Below are positions 18,966-28,560 of a stretch of 64,000 bases of DNA, piece by piece; the stretch's first letter is position 1; each line of letters opens with the position of its first letter. Both the position numbers and the translations under genes were made by a program. Under the pieces are notes generated by a model, which worked only from the letters and a program-made list of their open reading frames with translations, made no database searches and was not told the origin of the DNA. Source of the stretch: Bradyrhizobium sp. Ghvi (lineage in GTDB: Bacteria > Pseudomonadota > Alphaproteobacteria > Rhizobiales > Xanthobacteraceae). The stretch is taken from NCBI RefSeq assembly GCF_900115265.1, contig NZ_FOVU01000010.1:62001-126000 (forward strand). The letters run 5' to 3'.

Positions 18966-20854
18966 CCAGCATGAGTCATACGCCGCATGCCGATGTCGGT
19001 GTAGCGGCTGGCGCGTCGCAGGCGGGTGGGCGCAGTTGGGTGGTTGTAGCCAACAGTATGCTCGGCCATATCGTCGCTGTACCTGCAGCACTGCTCGTAC
19101 TCGCAGAAATCGCGGTCCTATCCGCGGGAATCGTAGGCAGATATGTGTTCCGCTCGCCGATCGTCTGGTCCGATGAGCTGGCCGGTATTCTCTTCCTCTG
19201 GCTTGCAATGCTGGGATCGGTGATTGCGTTTCAGCGCGGCGAGCATATGCGGATGACCGCCATCGTCGGCGTCCTCAGTGCGGAAGTTCGCGCATTCCTG
19301 GATGTCGTGGCAGCCGCAGCATCACTGGCCTTTCTCGTGCTCGTCGTCCGGCCGGCCTACGAATTCGCCGCAGATGAGGTATTCGTCACGACGCCGGCCC
19401 TCGAGATCGTCAACAGTTGGCGTGCTGCAGCGTTGCCGATCGGCATTGGACTGATGTTGGTCGCTGCGGTCCTCCGGCTCATCCGAATCGCAAGCCTGCG
19501 CAGCTTGCTGGCTTCGCTGGCAATCGTCGCGAGCCTCATCGGGACGTTCGTTGTCCTGGCGCCAGTCTTGAAGCCGCTTGGCAATCTGAACCTTCTCATC
19601 TTCTTCGTCTTCGTGGTCGGCGCAATGGTCTTTACAGCCGTGCCGATCGCGTTCGCATTCGGTCTCGCCACCGTCGGCTATCTCGCCCTGACGACCAGTA
19701 CGCCGGACGTGGTGATGATCGGACGAATGGATGAGGGCATGAGCCACCTGATCCTACTCGCCGTACCTCTCTTCGTCTTTCTCGGTCTGCTGATCGAAAT
19801 GACGGGTATGGCGCGCGCCATGGTCAGCTTCCTGGCGAGCCTGCTCGGCCACGTCCGTGGTGGATTGCACTACGTGCTGGTCGGAGCGATGTACTTGGTC
19901 TCGGGCATTTCCGGCTCCAAGGCGGCGGATATGGCTGCGGTGGCTCCGGTATTGTTTCCCGAGATGCGGCAGCGCGGAGCCAAGCCCGGCGATCTCGTGG
20001 CGCTCCTGGCCGCTACGGGGGCGCAGACAGAGACGATCCCGCCCTCACTGGTTCTGATCACGATCGGCTCGGTTACCGGTGTGTCGATATCCGCGCTGTT
20101 TACTGGCGGGTTGTTGCCAGGCGTGGTGCTCGCAGTCATGCTCGCCGCGGTCGTGTGGTGGCGGTATCGCCGGGAAGACCTCTCGCACGTCAAAAGGGCG
20201 ACGGGACGGGAAGTCTGGCGCGCTTTTATCATTGCGATTCCAGCCATCGCGCTGCCGTTCGTGATCCGGACCGCCGTCCTCGAGGGAGTCGCGACCGCAA
20301 CCGAGGTGTCGACCATTGGCATCCTATACTCGGCCTGCGCGGGACTTTTCATCTACCGCCAGTTCGATTGGCGCCGTATCTATCCGATGCTGGTCGAGAC
20401 GGCGTCGCTGTCGGGGGCAATTCTGCTCATCATTGGCGCTGCGACAGGCATGGCCTGGGCGCTAACCCAATCAGGGTTTTCTGCCTCTCTCGCCACGTTC
20501 ATGACCAGCCTTCCGGGCGGAGTTCCGGTCTTCCTGGCCGTGACGATCGTGACCTTTGTGATCTTGGGCAGCGTCCTGGAAGGGATTCCGGCGATCGTTC
20601 TGTTCGGCCCGCTACTGTTTCCGATCGCGCGGCAGGTCGGGGTGCACGACGTCCACTACGCGATGGTCGTCGTTCTCGCCATGGGCATCGGACTGTTCGC
20701 TCCGCCATTCGGCGTGGGTTACTACGCCGCCTGCGCCATTAGTCGCATCAATCCGGACGAGGGCATGAAGCCGATCGTGGGCTACATGGTCGCGCTCTTG
20801 ATTGGAACACTTATTGTTGCCGCCGTGCCCTGGCTATCGATCGGCTTTCTATGA
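18962..20854 (+). CDS. TRAP transporter fused small-large permease (DctQM)
   Basis: 630 residues. About the first 170 residues are a four-helix DctQ-like domain (VGRYVFRSPIVWSDELAG; FLWLAMLGSVIAFQRGEHMRM). The remainder is a DctM-like domain with many membrane helices (GISGSKAADMAAVAP; ATGAQTETIPPSLVLI; FAPPFGVGYY). The two usual subunits are fused in one chain. The ATG overlaps the dctP stop (ATGA). It acts with the preceding binding protein as a sodium- or proton-driven importer. Confidence 0.92.
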   Translation: MTSMSHTPHADVGVAAGASQAGGRSWVVVANSMLGHIVAVPAALLVLAEIAVLSAGIVGRYVFRSPIVWSDELAGILFLWLAMLGSVIAFQRGEHMRMTAIVGVLSAEVRAFLDVVAAAASLAFLVLVVRPAYEFAADEVFVTTPALEIVNSWRAAALPIGIGLMLVAAVLRLIRIASLRSLLASLAIVASLIGTFVVLAPVLKPLGNLNLLIFFVFVVGAMVFTAVPIAFAFGLATVGYLALTTSTPDVVMIGRMDEGMSHLILLAVPLFVFLGLLIEMTGMARAMVSFLASLLGHVRGGLHYVLVGAMYLVSGISGSKAADMAAVAPVLFPEMRQRGAKPGDLVALLAATGAQTETIPPSLVLITIGSVTGVSISALFTGGLLPGVVLAVMLAAVVWWRYRREDLSHVKRATGREVWRAFIIAIPAIALPFVIRTAVLEGVATATEVSTIGILYSACAGLFIYRQFDWRRIYPMLVETASLSGAILLIIGAATGMAWALTQSGFSASLATFMTSLPGGVPVFLAVTIVTFVILGSVLEGIPAIVLFGPLLFPIARQVGVHDVHYAMVVVLAMGIGLFAPPFGVGYYAACAISRINPDEGMKPIVGYMVALLIGTLIVAAVPWLSIGFL

Positions 20855-20906
20855 AGTACTGAAGGGGTGCCTCGGAAGGCATCTCTCGCACCAGCTATCG
20901 CTCTCG

Positions 20907-22628
20907 TTACGGCGCGGATTTTCTGCAGTCGTAACTATGAGCAAGGTACTTATCACCTCCGACGTAATGTGGGTAGTTGGGATAGCGGCACATCGGACGG
21001 GACGCTTTCAGAGCAAAGGGCGGTGTGGCTTCCTTGACAGCTTGGATCAATGCGTCCGCTGGTGCGATGCCGTCGCTGGCCCAGCGGTCGAGCGGGTCGA
21101 GCAAATCGACCATGGTGGGGATCGCGGCGCCGTCCGGTACGCTTGCGCCGTTGCCAGTGTGGGTCGAGCCAGGCGAAAGATAAAGGCGCGCCGAGGCATC
21201 GACTGTAGTCTGACCGAGTTTAGCCACGACTGACCTGAAATAGTTGATGCCTGCGAGTGGGCTCTGCGCGAGGTCGGCCAGGTTCTCTCGCATGATCAGC
21301 TTGCCGCCATGGGCGAAGAACCCCGACAGATCAGGATTGGTAGAATCGAGCAACTTTGAGACCTCTTCGACGCGGGCACGAAAATCTTCAGGACGATAGC
21401 TTCGTACATCGAACTTGTCGTGCCGCGCGATCACGAAGCGCATGGCGTTCACGCCATAGATCCATTGTTGCGAAGCCGTGGCCACATCAAGTGGCTCTTT
21501 TGGCGGAGCCGTGCCGACAACCCAGCGCGCCATGGTCGAGCGGTCCGGGTCGGGTGTCGTCTCGTTACCATAGAGCCATTGCGGATAGGTGGTGATGCCG
21601 TTCGTCATCGCGAACGGGAAGGAATGCGGGCTATGAACCGCCTGAATGGAGGCGATCTGCGGATCCGACAGGCAGTTGTCGCCCGTATCCGTTCCGTCAG
21701 GGCAGCGCAATGCGGCGAGATTCACCTTGGGCTGGCAGGCGAATGTATTGCTGACGATACCATCGCGCAGGCCGTCAAGCTCGTCGCAAGCCTCCATCAC
21801 GAACTTTGCCAGCATCTCCGTCTTTACTGGATTGAGCCAGCCGCCGTCGAACTGCGGCAGCACGTTCGGGATGTAGGACTGAAACAGCATAGACAGCTGC
21901 ACCACTGGCGCGACGCTGACGACGCCGTCATAGTCGAGCGGAAAGTGCTGAGCCATGGTGAGTCCTTCGCGGCCGCCCTCGGAGCCGCCGAAATAGTAGA
22001 TCCTCACCGGCCGCCTGCGATAAAGTACTTCGCTCAGCACAACGGCGACGTCGCGCACCTTCTTGTAGGACGCATAAGCATAGTTGGTCAGCATTTCGTC
22101 GTTGAGAGCGAACTTGCCGATCGAATCGCGAGGAAAGCTCGAAGTTTGATGGCCAGAATCGGTGCCCACCGTCGCATAACCACGCGCAAGCGGCAGCATA
22201 TCGTCGGGCGCTGCATCGCGGAGGGGCGCTAGACCGGTGATCAGGCTGCCATTGTAACCGCCGCCCCCATACTGCAACAGCTTGCCGTTCCAGGCGGCCG
22301 GCAGATTGAGCTCGAAGTTGATCAGCTGCGCCTTTGGATCAACCGGGGCGATGGTACCCAGTACCTTGCAAAAGTCGGGCGTCTTCGCCTGCGCTGCTGC
22401 CGGCACGAAGCTTACAGAGGCGACGACGGCGTTCCCGCTGGGAAGACCGATCAATGTGGCTGGAATGGTCCGATCGGCGAATCCTATGCAGCCTTCCTGA
22501 AATGCCTCGCCCGCGACCGAGGGTCCGCCGGTCAGCAGCACAATGAGCGGGCCAAGCGCCAGACTGAAAGCAGCGGCCGATCGGAGCCGCCTTGCGCGAG
22601 CAGGGCGGCCGTTGTTTTTGCATATCAT
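20907..22628 (-). CDS. Secreted tannase/feruloyl esterase family hydrolase
   Basis: 573 residues with an N-terminal signal segment (FSLALGPLIVLLTGGPSVAG). The nucleophile serine lies in YYFGGSEGGREG and the probable catalytic histidine in SPGSTHTGNG. Many paired cysteines fit an exported tannase-fold enzyme. The ATG at 22628 is chosen over a frame start at 22709 that lacks a signal-like N-terminus. It should hydrolyse plant phenolic esters outside the cell. It is convergent with the TRAP operon; whether they share a substrate is speculative. Confidence 0.85.
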   Translation of the reverse strand: MICKNNGRPARARRLRSAAAFSLALGPLIVLLTGGPSVAGEAFQEGCIGFADRTIPATLIGLPSGNAVVASVSFVPAAAQAKTPDFCKVLGTIAPVDPKAQLINFELNLPAAWNGKLLQYGGGGYNGSLITGLAPLRDAAPDDMLPLARGYATVGTDSGHQTSSFPRDSIGKFALNDEMLTNYAYASYKKVRDVAVVLSEVLYRRRPVRIYYFGGSEGGREGLTMAQHFPLDYDGVVSVAPVVQLSMLFQSYIPNVLPQFDGGWLNPVKTEMLAKFVMEACDELDGLRDGIVSNTFACQPKVNLAALRCPDGTDTGDNCLSDPQIASIQAVHSPHSFPFAMTNGITTYPQWLYGNETTPDPDRSTMARWVVGTAPPKEPLDVATASQQWIYGVNAMRFVIARHDKFDVRSYRPEDFRARVEEVSKLLDSTNPDLSGFFAHGGKLIMRENLADLAQSPLAGINYFRSVVAKLGQTTVDASARLYLSPGSTHTGNGASVPDGAAIPTMVDLLDPLDRWASDGIAPADALIQAVKEATPPFALKASRPMCRYPNYPHYVGGDKYLAHSYDCRKSAP

Positions 22629-22905
22629 GATTTCACTTTCTACCGGTGTTTCTGTCGCGCAGAGCCGAACGCACTCGAAAATTCTCCCGCGAAGATGCCA
22701 ACCTGTCAAATGTCTGACCTGGGCTCAAAATGGTGTTTTTGTCGAACCGCTCCAAGCGTCGCGGTAAAAGCGAATGAATTCGACCGCTGCGTCGAACAGT
22801 ACTCTGTGGGATTGCGCCTAATGTCGTCGATCCATCACACGAGTAGTCTTAAGTTACAAAGCCGCGGGCGTGTTCGGAGGCCGCCCGCGCCGCGGGAGCT
22901 CTCCC

Positions 22906-23796
22906 TTAGGCGAACCTTGGCAAATGCAACGGCAGGCCATCGCAGGGCATATCGATCTCCTCGACTTGGCCCTTGCCGACCTCAGTGACGCGTAGCTTCC
23001 TGCCCTCGAGCGTAAAGGCGCAATTCGTCGGCTGGGGTCCGTCCAGGACTAGGCGATCGGCGACCTCACCCCGCCGGTCTAGCACCGTAACGTTGTTCTG
23101 GTTGTAGACCGTGCAATAGAGTCGACCGTCCGTTCCGAAAGCCATCCCATCCGGCCCTTTAAAATTCGGATTGGAATCCGGCTGCAGCACGTTGCCGAAG
23201 ACGACGCGTTTCGGCGCTGCCTCGCCAAGCACGTCATACCGATAGATCTCGCCGGTGAAGGATGCGTTGGCGTAGAGGTGGTTGTCGGGACCGAAGGCAA
23301 TCCCGTTGGTGAAGCGGACCTTGCGATCGAGCACGCGGAGCACCTTCATGGCAGCCGGATCGATCTCGTATACACGGCCGTCCCAGTCGAGATCCATGTA
23401 ACCGTCGACGAAGGCCTGGCCGTTGATGAAATCCTCGGCGGCCATCCCGGAGTCGGTCATGTAGAGCAGTCCGTTCGGACCGAAGCAGAGGTCGTTCGGA
23501 AACAGAAACCGGTCCGCGCCTTCGCCCTGCATGCGCCGGATCTCGCTTCCGCTTTCGTCGACGCAAATCAGCGCCCGCAGGCCAGCTTCGGCGATCCAGA
23601 TCCGGCCGTGACCATCGGTCGTCAGCCCGTTCGGACGACCTCCCGTCGTTCGGATCAGGCGGCGATTGCCGAGAGGATCGAGCCGCGTGATGCAAAGGGT
23701 CGATGCGGACATCTCCGTGACGTACATCGATCCATCCGGCAGACACACTGGACCCTCGGGCGCTCCAATTCCGGATGCAAACAATCTCGACGCCAT
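22906..23796 (-). CDS. SMP-30/gluconolactonase/LRE family protein
   Basis: 296 residues with repeated beta-propeller strands (GAPEGPVCLPDGSMYVTE; NGLTTDGHGRIWIAEAG; FTNGIAFGPDNHLYANAS; GPDGMAFGTDGRLYCT). The acidic and asparagine residues at NGIAF and PDGMAF are usual metal ligands. GGGAGGG precedes the ATG. It is the last gene of a sugar ABC importer operon and probably hydrolyses an aldonolactone formed from the imported sugar. Confidence 0.88.
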   Translation of the reverse strand: MASRLFASGIGAPEGPVCLPDGSMYVTEMSASTLCITRLDPLGNRRLIRTTGGRPNGLTTDGHGRIWIAEAGLRALICVDESGSEIRRMQGEGADRFLFPNDLCFGPNGLLYMTDSGMAAEDFINGQAFVDGYMDLDWDGRVYEIDPAAMKVLRVLDRKVRFTNGIAFGPDNHLYANASFTGEIYRYDVLGEAAPKRVVFGNVLQPDSNPNFKGPDGMAFGTDGRLYCTVYNQNNVTVLDRRGEVADRLVLDGPQPTNCAFTLEGRKLRVTEVGKGQVEEIDMPCDGLPLHLPRFA

Positions 23797-23828
23797 TCAT
23801 CCCTCCCGTTCTCAAATGATGGCTCTCG

Positions 23829-24929
23829 TTAGGCAATGACCAGGCCGCTGGCCGGATCGATCAGCACCACGCGATTGAGATCGATGGCGAGATCAATCCG
23901 CTCGCCATGGCTGCTGACGTCGTGCGCCTGCAGCTCGGCGACCGCATCGAAGCCGCCGATCTTAATGGTGGTGAAGGTGCGTGTCCCCGTCGGCTGAATG
24001 AGATCGGCAACGGCAGAATAGGGGACCACTCCGTCGCGGAGAGGTCCGCCAGCCCGGCTAAAATGTTGTGGTCGAATCCCAACGAGGACCTGTTGCCCAT
24101 CCGCATTGATCAGTGACTCGGCCCTCGCTTTCGGGAGGGTGAGCGCATCGCCGGACTGAAACACGACGGCTGCACCGGCGCCATTCGCCTTGAGGGTTGC
24201 TGGGATCAGGTTGATCGAGGGAGAGCCGAGAAAGCCTGCGACGAACCCCGTACGTGGCTGCTCGAACAGCTCGAGCGGCGCACCTTGCTGCTCAATTTTT
24301 CCGTCACGCAGCAGCACGATGCGGTCGGCGAGCGTCATCGCCTCGACCTGGTCGTGGGTGACGTAGATCATCGTCGTCGTGATCTCGTGATGCAGACGCT
24401 TGATCTCAGTCCGCATCTCGTCGCGCAGCTGGGCGTCGAGATTCGAGAGCGGCTCATCGAACAGGAACAGGTCCGCCTTGCGCACAATGGCGCGGCCGAT
24501 GGCGACCCGCTGGCGCTGTCCACCGGAGAGCTGCCGGGGGTAGCGCTGCAGGAAATTGCCGATGCCGAGCATCTCGGCGGCTTCACTGACCCGCTTTCTG
24601 ATCTCGATCTCGGGAGTCTTGCGGGCGCGCAGACCGAAGGCGATGTTCTCGTTGACAGTCAGATAAGGGTAGAGCGCATAGTTCTGAAACACCATCGCGA
24701 TATTGCGCTCGCGCGGGCGCAGGTCGTTGACCACCGCGCCCCCGATGGTGATCGTTCCACCATCCAGATCCTCGAGACCAGCGATCGTTCGCAACAGCGT
24801 GCTCTTGCCACAGCCGGAGGGGCCTACCAGCACAGCGAATTCACCGTCGGCGATGGTGAGATCCACTCCCCGGACCGCATGCACGTTGCCGTAATATTTG
24901 TGTAATTCGGACAGCTTGACGTCAGCCAC
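23829..24929 (-). CDS. Carbohydrate ABC transporter ATP-binding protein (UgpC/MalK type)
   Basis: 366 residues: Walker A GPSGCGKST, Q-loop VFQNYALYP, signature LSGGQRQR, Walker B FLFDEPLSNLD, H-loop YVTHDQVEAM, and a C-terminal TOBE regulatory domain. The GTG at 24929, with GGGAGAG upstream and no overlap with the permease, is preferred to the ATG at 24956, which would overlap it by 17 bases. It energises the MalF/MalG-like permeases of this operon. Confidence 0.92.
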   Translation of the reverse strand: MADVKLSELHKYYGNVHAVRGVDLTIADGEFAVLVGPSGCGKSTLLRTIAGLEDLDGGTITIGGAVVNDLRPRERNIAMVFQNYALYPYLTVNENIAFGLRARKTPEIEIRKRVSEAAEMLGIGNFLQRYPRQLSGGQRQRVAIGRAIVRKADLFLFDEPLSNLDAQLRDEMRTEIKRLHHEITTTMIYVTHDQVEAMTLADRIVLLRDGKIEQQGAPLELFEQPRTGFVAGFLGSPSINLIPATLKANGAGAAVVFQSGDALTLPKARAESLINADGQQVLVGIRPQHFSRAGGPLRDGVVPYSAVADLIQPTGTRTFTTIKIGGFDAVAELQAHDVSSHGERIDLAIDLNRVVLIDPASGLVIA

Positions 24930-24939
24930 TCCGCTCTCC

Positions 24940-25779
24940 CTAACCCTTGACTGCACCCAGCGAGATGCCGCGCACGAGATAGCGCTGCATCACCGAGACC
25001 GCGACGAAGATCGGCAACGTCCCCAGGACCGACATCGCCGCGATCTTTGCCCAGAAATTCGATTGTCCGCCGAAGTAGTGCGTCAGCATGACGGGAAACG
25101 TGATGACCTCGGTGCGGGTGAGCACCAGCGCAAAAAGAAAGTCATTCCAGGCGAACACGAAGGTGAAGACCGACGTTGCCATGAGGCCCGGTCGGACCAT
25201 CGGGAAGACGACTTTCCAGATCACCTCCCATCGATTGAGGCCATCGACGAGCGCGCTTTCCTCCAGCTCCAGCGGGACGTCGACGATGTAGCCGCGCATC
25301 ATCCAGATGACGTAGGGAAGATTGAATGCGGTGTAGAGGAGGATCAGCCCGAAATAGCCGTCGACGAGACCGAAATAGACGTAGATCAGGAAGATCGGGA
25401 AGACGACCGCGATCGGCGGGATCATGCGCTGGGAGATGATCCACATCGCGAGGTTCTCGCCGCCGGTCCTGAACCGGGCAAGGCTGTAGGCGCAGAGCGT
25501 CCCGAGAACGATTGCGATGCCGGAGCTGGCGCCGGCGACGATGAGGCTGTTCAGGATTGCCAACACATCGCCGTCCTTGAACAAAACGTAATAATTTGAG
25601 AACTGGATCTGTCCGGGAATCCACAGAGGCGGCACGTGGTAGATCTCGTCCGGCGTCTTGAACGAAATCATGAACAGCCAATACACCGGGAACAGGAATA
25701 GCAGCGTTACGACGCCCGCGCCGAGATAGCGGGCCGCGAGGATGCGGGCCTTTCTCGCCGGAAGCCTGCCGATCCTCAT
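24940..25779 (-). CDS. Carbohydrate ABC transporter permease (MalG/UgpE type)
   Basis: 279 residues, membrane-spanning, with the EAA loop (ELEESALVDGLNRWEVIWKVVFPM) of MalG-type permeases. The ATG overlaps the stop of the upstream permease by four bases. Forms the channel with the MalF-like partner. Confidence 0.92.
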   Translation of the reverse strand: MRIGRLPARKARILAARYLGAGVVTLLFLFPVYWLFMISFKTPDEIYHVPPLWIPGQIQFSNYYVLFKDGDVLAILNSLIVAGASSGIAIVLGTLCAYSLARFRTGGENLAMWIISQRMIPPIAVVFPIFLIYVYFGLVDGYFGLILLYTAFNLPYVIWMMRGYIVDVPLELEESALVDGLNRWEVIWKVVFPMVRPGLMATSVFTFVFAWNDFLFALVLTRTEVITFPVMLTHYFGGQSNFWAKIAAMSVLGTLPIFVAVSVMQRYLVRGISLGAVKG

Positions 25780-26705
25780 CGCACAAGCTCCATGCGCTTG
25801 AGAACCAAGGTCGTGATCAGCGTCAGCAGCACAATCACCACGAAGGAGATCGCGGCTGTGTAGCTGGTCTCAAATTGCGAGAAGCCCTGAACATAGGTGT
25901 AGAGCGAGATGGTCTCGGTCATCGAGCCCGGCCCGCCTTCGGTGAGTGCCCAGATGATGTCGAAGATGCGAACGAGATCGAGGCCGCGGATCAGGCAGGC
26001 GACGGCGATCACGGGTGCGATCGCCGGCAGAACGATTGCGCGAAGCACGCGAAAGTACGATGCCCCATCGATCTCCGCAGCTTCGAGTTGGGATTGGTCG
26101 ACATTCGAGAGCGCCGCGAGCAGCAGGAGGAACATGAACGGCGACCACTGCCAGACCTCGCAGATAATGATCGCCGGATAGACGTAGGCGGGATTGACAG
26201 TCCACAAGATCCGGACTGGCTCCCCGGCGATGAAGCTGAGGACTTGGCCGATCGGACCGAAGCGGACGTCGAACATCAGACGCCAGGTCGCTCCGGCGAC
26301 AATCGGAGAGATCACCGTCGGAAGCACCAGCAGCGCGACGAAGATCTGTCGACCGGGCATGCGATCGATGAAGAGCTGCGCCATCAGGAAGCCGATCAGC
26401 AACTCCAGGGGGAGGGCGATCGCGGTGATGATGGCGGTATGGCCGAGCGTAGCCCAGAGGCGGGTATCCCTGAACAGCTCCGCGTAGTTCAAGATGCCAA
26501 CGAAGGAGGTGTCGTTCTCGGTCATCGTGATGCGCTGGAAACTCACGATCAGCGAGTAGATCAGCGGAAATAGGCCGACCAGGAGAAGGATCAGAATGGC
26601 CGGGGCAACGATAAGATAGGGCAGGCGGTCCTCGAGCATGCGCCCGAAGCGGCTCGGGCGGCGCTGCTCGGCGCCATTGAGGCTGGCAGAAACTGTCATC
26701 ATCAT
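25776..26705 (-). CDS. Carbohydrate ABC transporter permease (MalF/UgpA type)
   Basis: About 309 residues with an EAA-type loop (QLEAAEIDGASYFRVLRAIVLP). Three consecutive ATG codons (26705-26697) fall right before TVSASLNG and are taken as the start; the frame is open to 26846 but that part overlaps the binding-protein gene and has no protein-like composition. The exact start is uncertain by a few codons. Confidence 0.9.
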   Translation of the reverse strand: MMMTVSASLNGAEQRRPSRFGRMLEDRLPYLIVAPAILILLLVGLFPLIYSLIVSFQRITMTENDTSFVGILNYAELFRDTRLWATLGHTAIITAIALPLELLIGFLMAQLFIDRMPGRQIFVALLVLPTVISPIVAGATWRLMFDVRFGPIGQVLSFIAGEPVRILWTVNPAYVYPAIIICEVWQWSPFMFLLLLAALSNVDQSQLEAAEIDGASYFRVLRAIVLPAIAPVIAVACLIRGLDLVRIFDIIWALTEGGPGSMTETISLYTYVQGFSQFETSYTAAISFVVIVLLTLITTLVLKRMELVR

Positions 26706-26760
26706 TCCGAAAAAGTGGCGCCGCACGGGAGAGATGCCTCCCGTGCGGGATCCAAAGCAG

Positions 26761-28197
26761 CTATTGGGGATAGGCGCCGGGCTTTGCGGCCCAGACCTTG
26801 TACACGGCCTTCTGGTTTTCGATGCCGACCTTCTCGGTGATGGCATCGAACTGCTGCGCCATGCGGTCGAGAATGGCTTTGGGATCTTCGCCGGCCCAAA
26901 GGCTCGAGATCGCCTTGGTCATCGCTTCGTCATACTTGTCCTGTTGCAGCAGGGAGAGGTCGAGCAGGCCCTTCTCGCCCGATTTCTTGATCGTATCGAG
27001 ATAAGCGGGGGCGTCAGGCCAGAGTGCACGATATTTCTCGCTCGCGTAGTGCGAGAGGCGGAAGGGGTCTCTCAGCGTATAAGGGAGCTGGACGCGCTCG
27101 AGGCTGGTCTTCTTGCTGTTCAGCCATTGGATGAAGAGATAGGCGGCTTCCTTGTTCTTGCTGGTCGCCGACACTGATAGGTCAAAGCCAACGCCGAGTT
27201 CGGGGCGGCCGAGAGGCGTGAGCGCGTAGCCGACTTTACCTGCGACTTGCGATTTCGGCACCCACTTCAACGCTTCTTCGCCTGAGCCGTAGCCCGCGGC
27301 CCATCGTCCGTAAGGCGGCCAGGAGATCGTCATTGCAGTCGTGCCCTGGAGAAAGGCGGCAAGATTGTCGACGAAATTCCACTGCTCGACGCCGGGGGGC
27401 ATGAATTTGTTCTCGGCCAGCATCTCCTTGAACACCCTGACGCCGGCGTCGCCATTCACCGTCGCCTTCATGGTGTTCGCATTGAAGAACTTGCCGCCCT
27501 CCATGCGGAAGCGCTCCTGGAACATGTATTGCGGGTAGGGCGCGGTGCGGAAGAAGCCGGCGCCGTAGACCTTGGGCGCCATCTTGTCGGTGATGAATTG
27601 ACCGATCTGATCGAACTGCTTCCAGTCCTTTGGCGGTGCGAGCTCGTAGCCGAACTTGGCCTTGAACTCGTCCTTCATTTTCGGATCCTCGAAGATGTCC
27701 TTCCGGTAGTAGAGCAACATCACGTCGCCGTCGTCCGGGAAGCCGTAGATCTTCCCGTCATACTGCATCTGATTGTCGCGATACGCGGCCGCAATGTCCT
27801 GCAACTCGTCGCGATAGCTGAACTTGTCGACATACTTGTCGAGGGGCTCGAGCGCGCCGGCGCGCGCGAGATCGGGCATCCAGGACGGAATGACGTTCAG
27901 CGCGTCATAGGCGCCAGCACCGGATTTGAAATCCTGCATGATCTTGGTGAACATCTGGTCCGTCGGAACCTCGACCACCTTCACCTTGATGCCGGTGAGC
28001 TTCTCCCATTGCGGGCCCGAATAGTTCAGCGGGTCCAGAGACTGGAGGCCGGCCTCCCAGACAATGCTGATCGTCGTGCCCGCGTACTTCTTCGCGGCTT
28101 CGACCGCGGTATCGGCCGCATCCTTGTCGGCAGCTGGCGCTGAGCTGGCAGCCAGCACTAGGACAGCAACCGCGCCGAGAAACGTCCTGAACTTCAT
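26761..28197 (-). CDS. Carbohydrate ABC transporter substrate-binding protein (family 1)
   Basis: 478 residues. The signal peptide MKFRTFLGAVAVLVLAASSA with cleavage near APA-AD leads into a family 1 solute-binding fold (GLQSLDPLNYSGPQWEKLTG; DALNVIPSWMPDLARAG; YGFPDDGDVMLLYYRKD). GAGGAGG precedes the ATG. It is the first gene of the minus-strand sugar import operon ending with the lactonase gene. Sugar identity is not evident; sorbitol/mannitol-type receptors look similar. Confidence 0.92.
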   Translation of the reverse strand: MKFRTFLGAVAVLVLAASSAPAADKDAADTAVEAAKKYAGTTISIVWEAGLQSLDPLNYSGPQWEKLTGIKVKVVEVPTDQMFTKIMQDFKSGAGAYDALNVIPSWMPDLARAGALEPLDKYVDKFSYRDELQDIAAAYRDNQMQYDGKIYGFPDDGDVMLLYYRKDIFEDPKMKDEFKAKFGYELAPPKDWKQFDQIGQFITDKMAPKVYGAGFFRTAPYPQYMFQERFRMEGGKFFNANTMKATVNGDAGVRVFKEMLAENKFMPPGVEQWNFVDNLAAFLQGTTAMTISWPPYGRWAAGYGSGEEALKWVPKSQVAGKVGYALTPLGRPELGVGFDLSVSATSKNKEAAYLFIQWLNSKKTSLERVQLPYTLRDPFRLSHYASEKYRALWPDAPAYLDTIKKSGEKGLLDLSLLQQDKYDEAMTKAISSLWAGEDPKAILDRMAQQFDAITEKVGIENQKAVYKVWAAKPGAYPQ

Positions 28198-28560
28198 CCC
28201 TTCCTCCTCCTCTTGGGCGTCCGGAGTCCGGGAGAGCCGGCTTCGGAGCGCTTCTCACGTGATCCGTGCCCGGTTAGCCAGCCGCAGGCGTGAACGCAGC
28301 CTGTCGGCGGCGACCTGGCCGAAAGAAACCAATTCATCTATGTCGAGGATTGCAGCGCAGGTGCATCGCGGGTCCGGGTTTGTCGCCCGCAACCAGAATG
28401 GATACCAGTTGGCGCTGTAGAAGCACGCATCCTCCCCAAAACGCTCGACGGCGTTGATTTTGGGGCTAGTCTGCGTCGAGGCGGAACTGGCCGACAAATG
28501 AGAACTTTGCAAGCATCGGTGAACCGCAGTCACCTATCCGCTGAGTCACAAGCGAGTCGA
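28198..28560. other. Upstream region of the sugar importer operon
   Basis: About 360 bases between the LLM gene stop and the binding-protein start, both on the minus strand; it must hold the importer promoter. A 92-codon minus frame (28255-28533) crosses it, with stretches such as YSANWYPFWLRATNPD and VAADRLRSRLR. I recognise no family and see no convincing ribosome site, so I do not call a gene. Confidence 0.35.

Noticed and set aside
21420..22232. Plus-strand frame of 270 codons inside the tannase region
   Set aside because: Antisense shadow of an enzyme gene with intact catalytic motifs.
24285..24905. Plus-strand frame of 206 codons over the sugar ABC ATPase
   Set aside because: Antisense shadow; the ATPase motifs on the minus strand are unambiguous.
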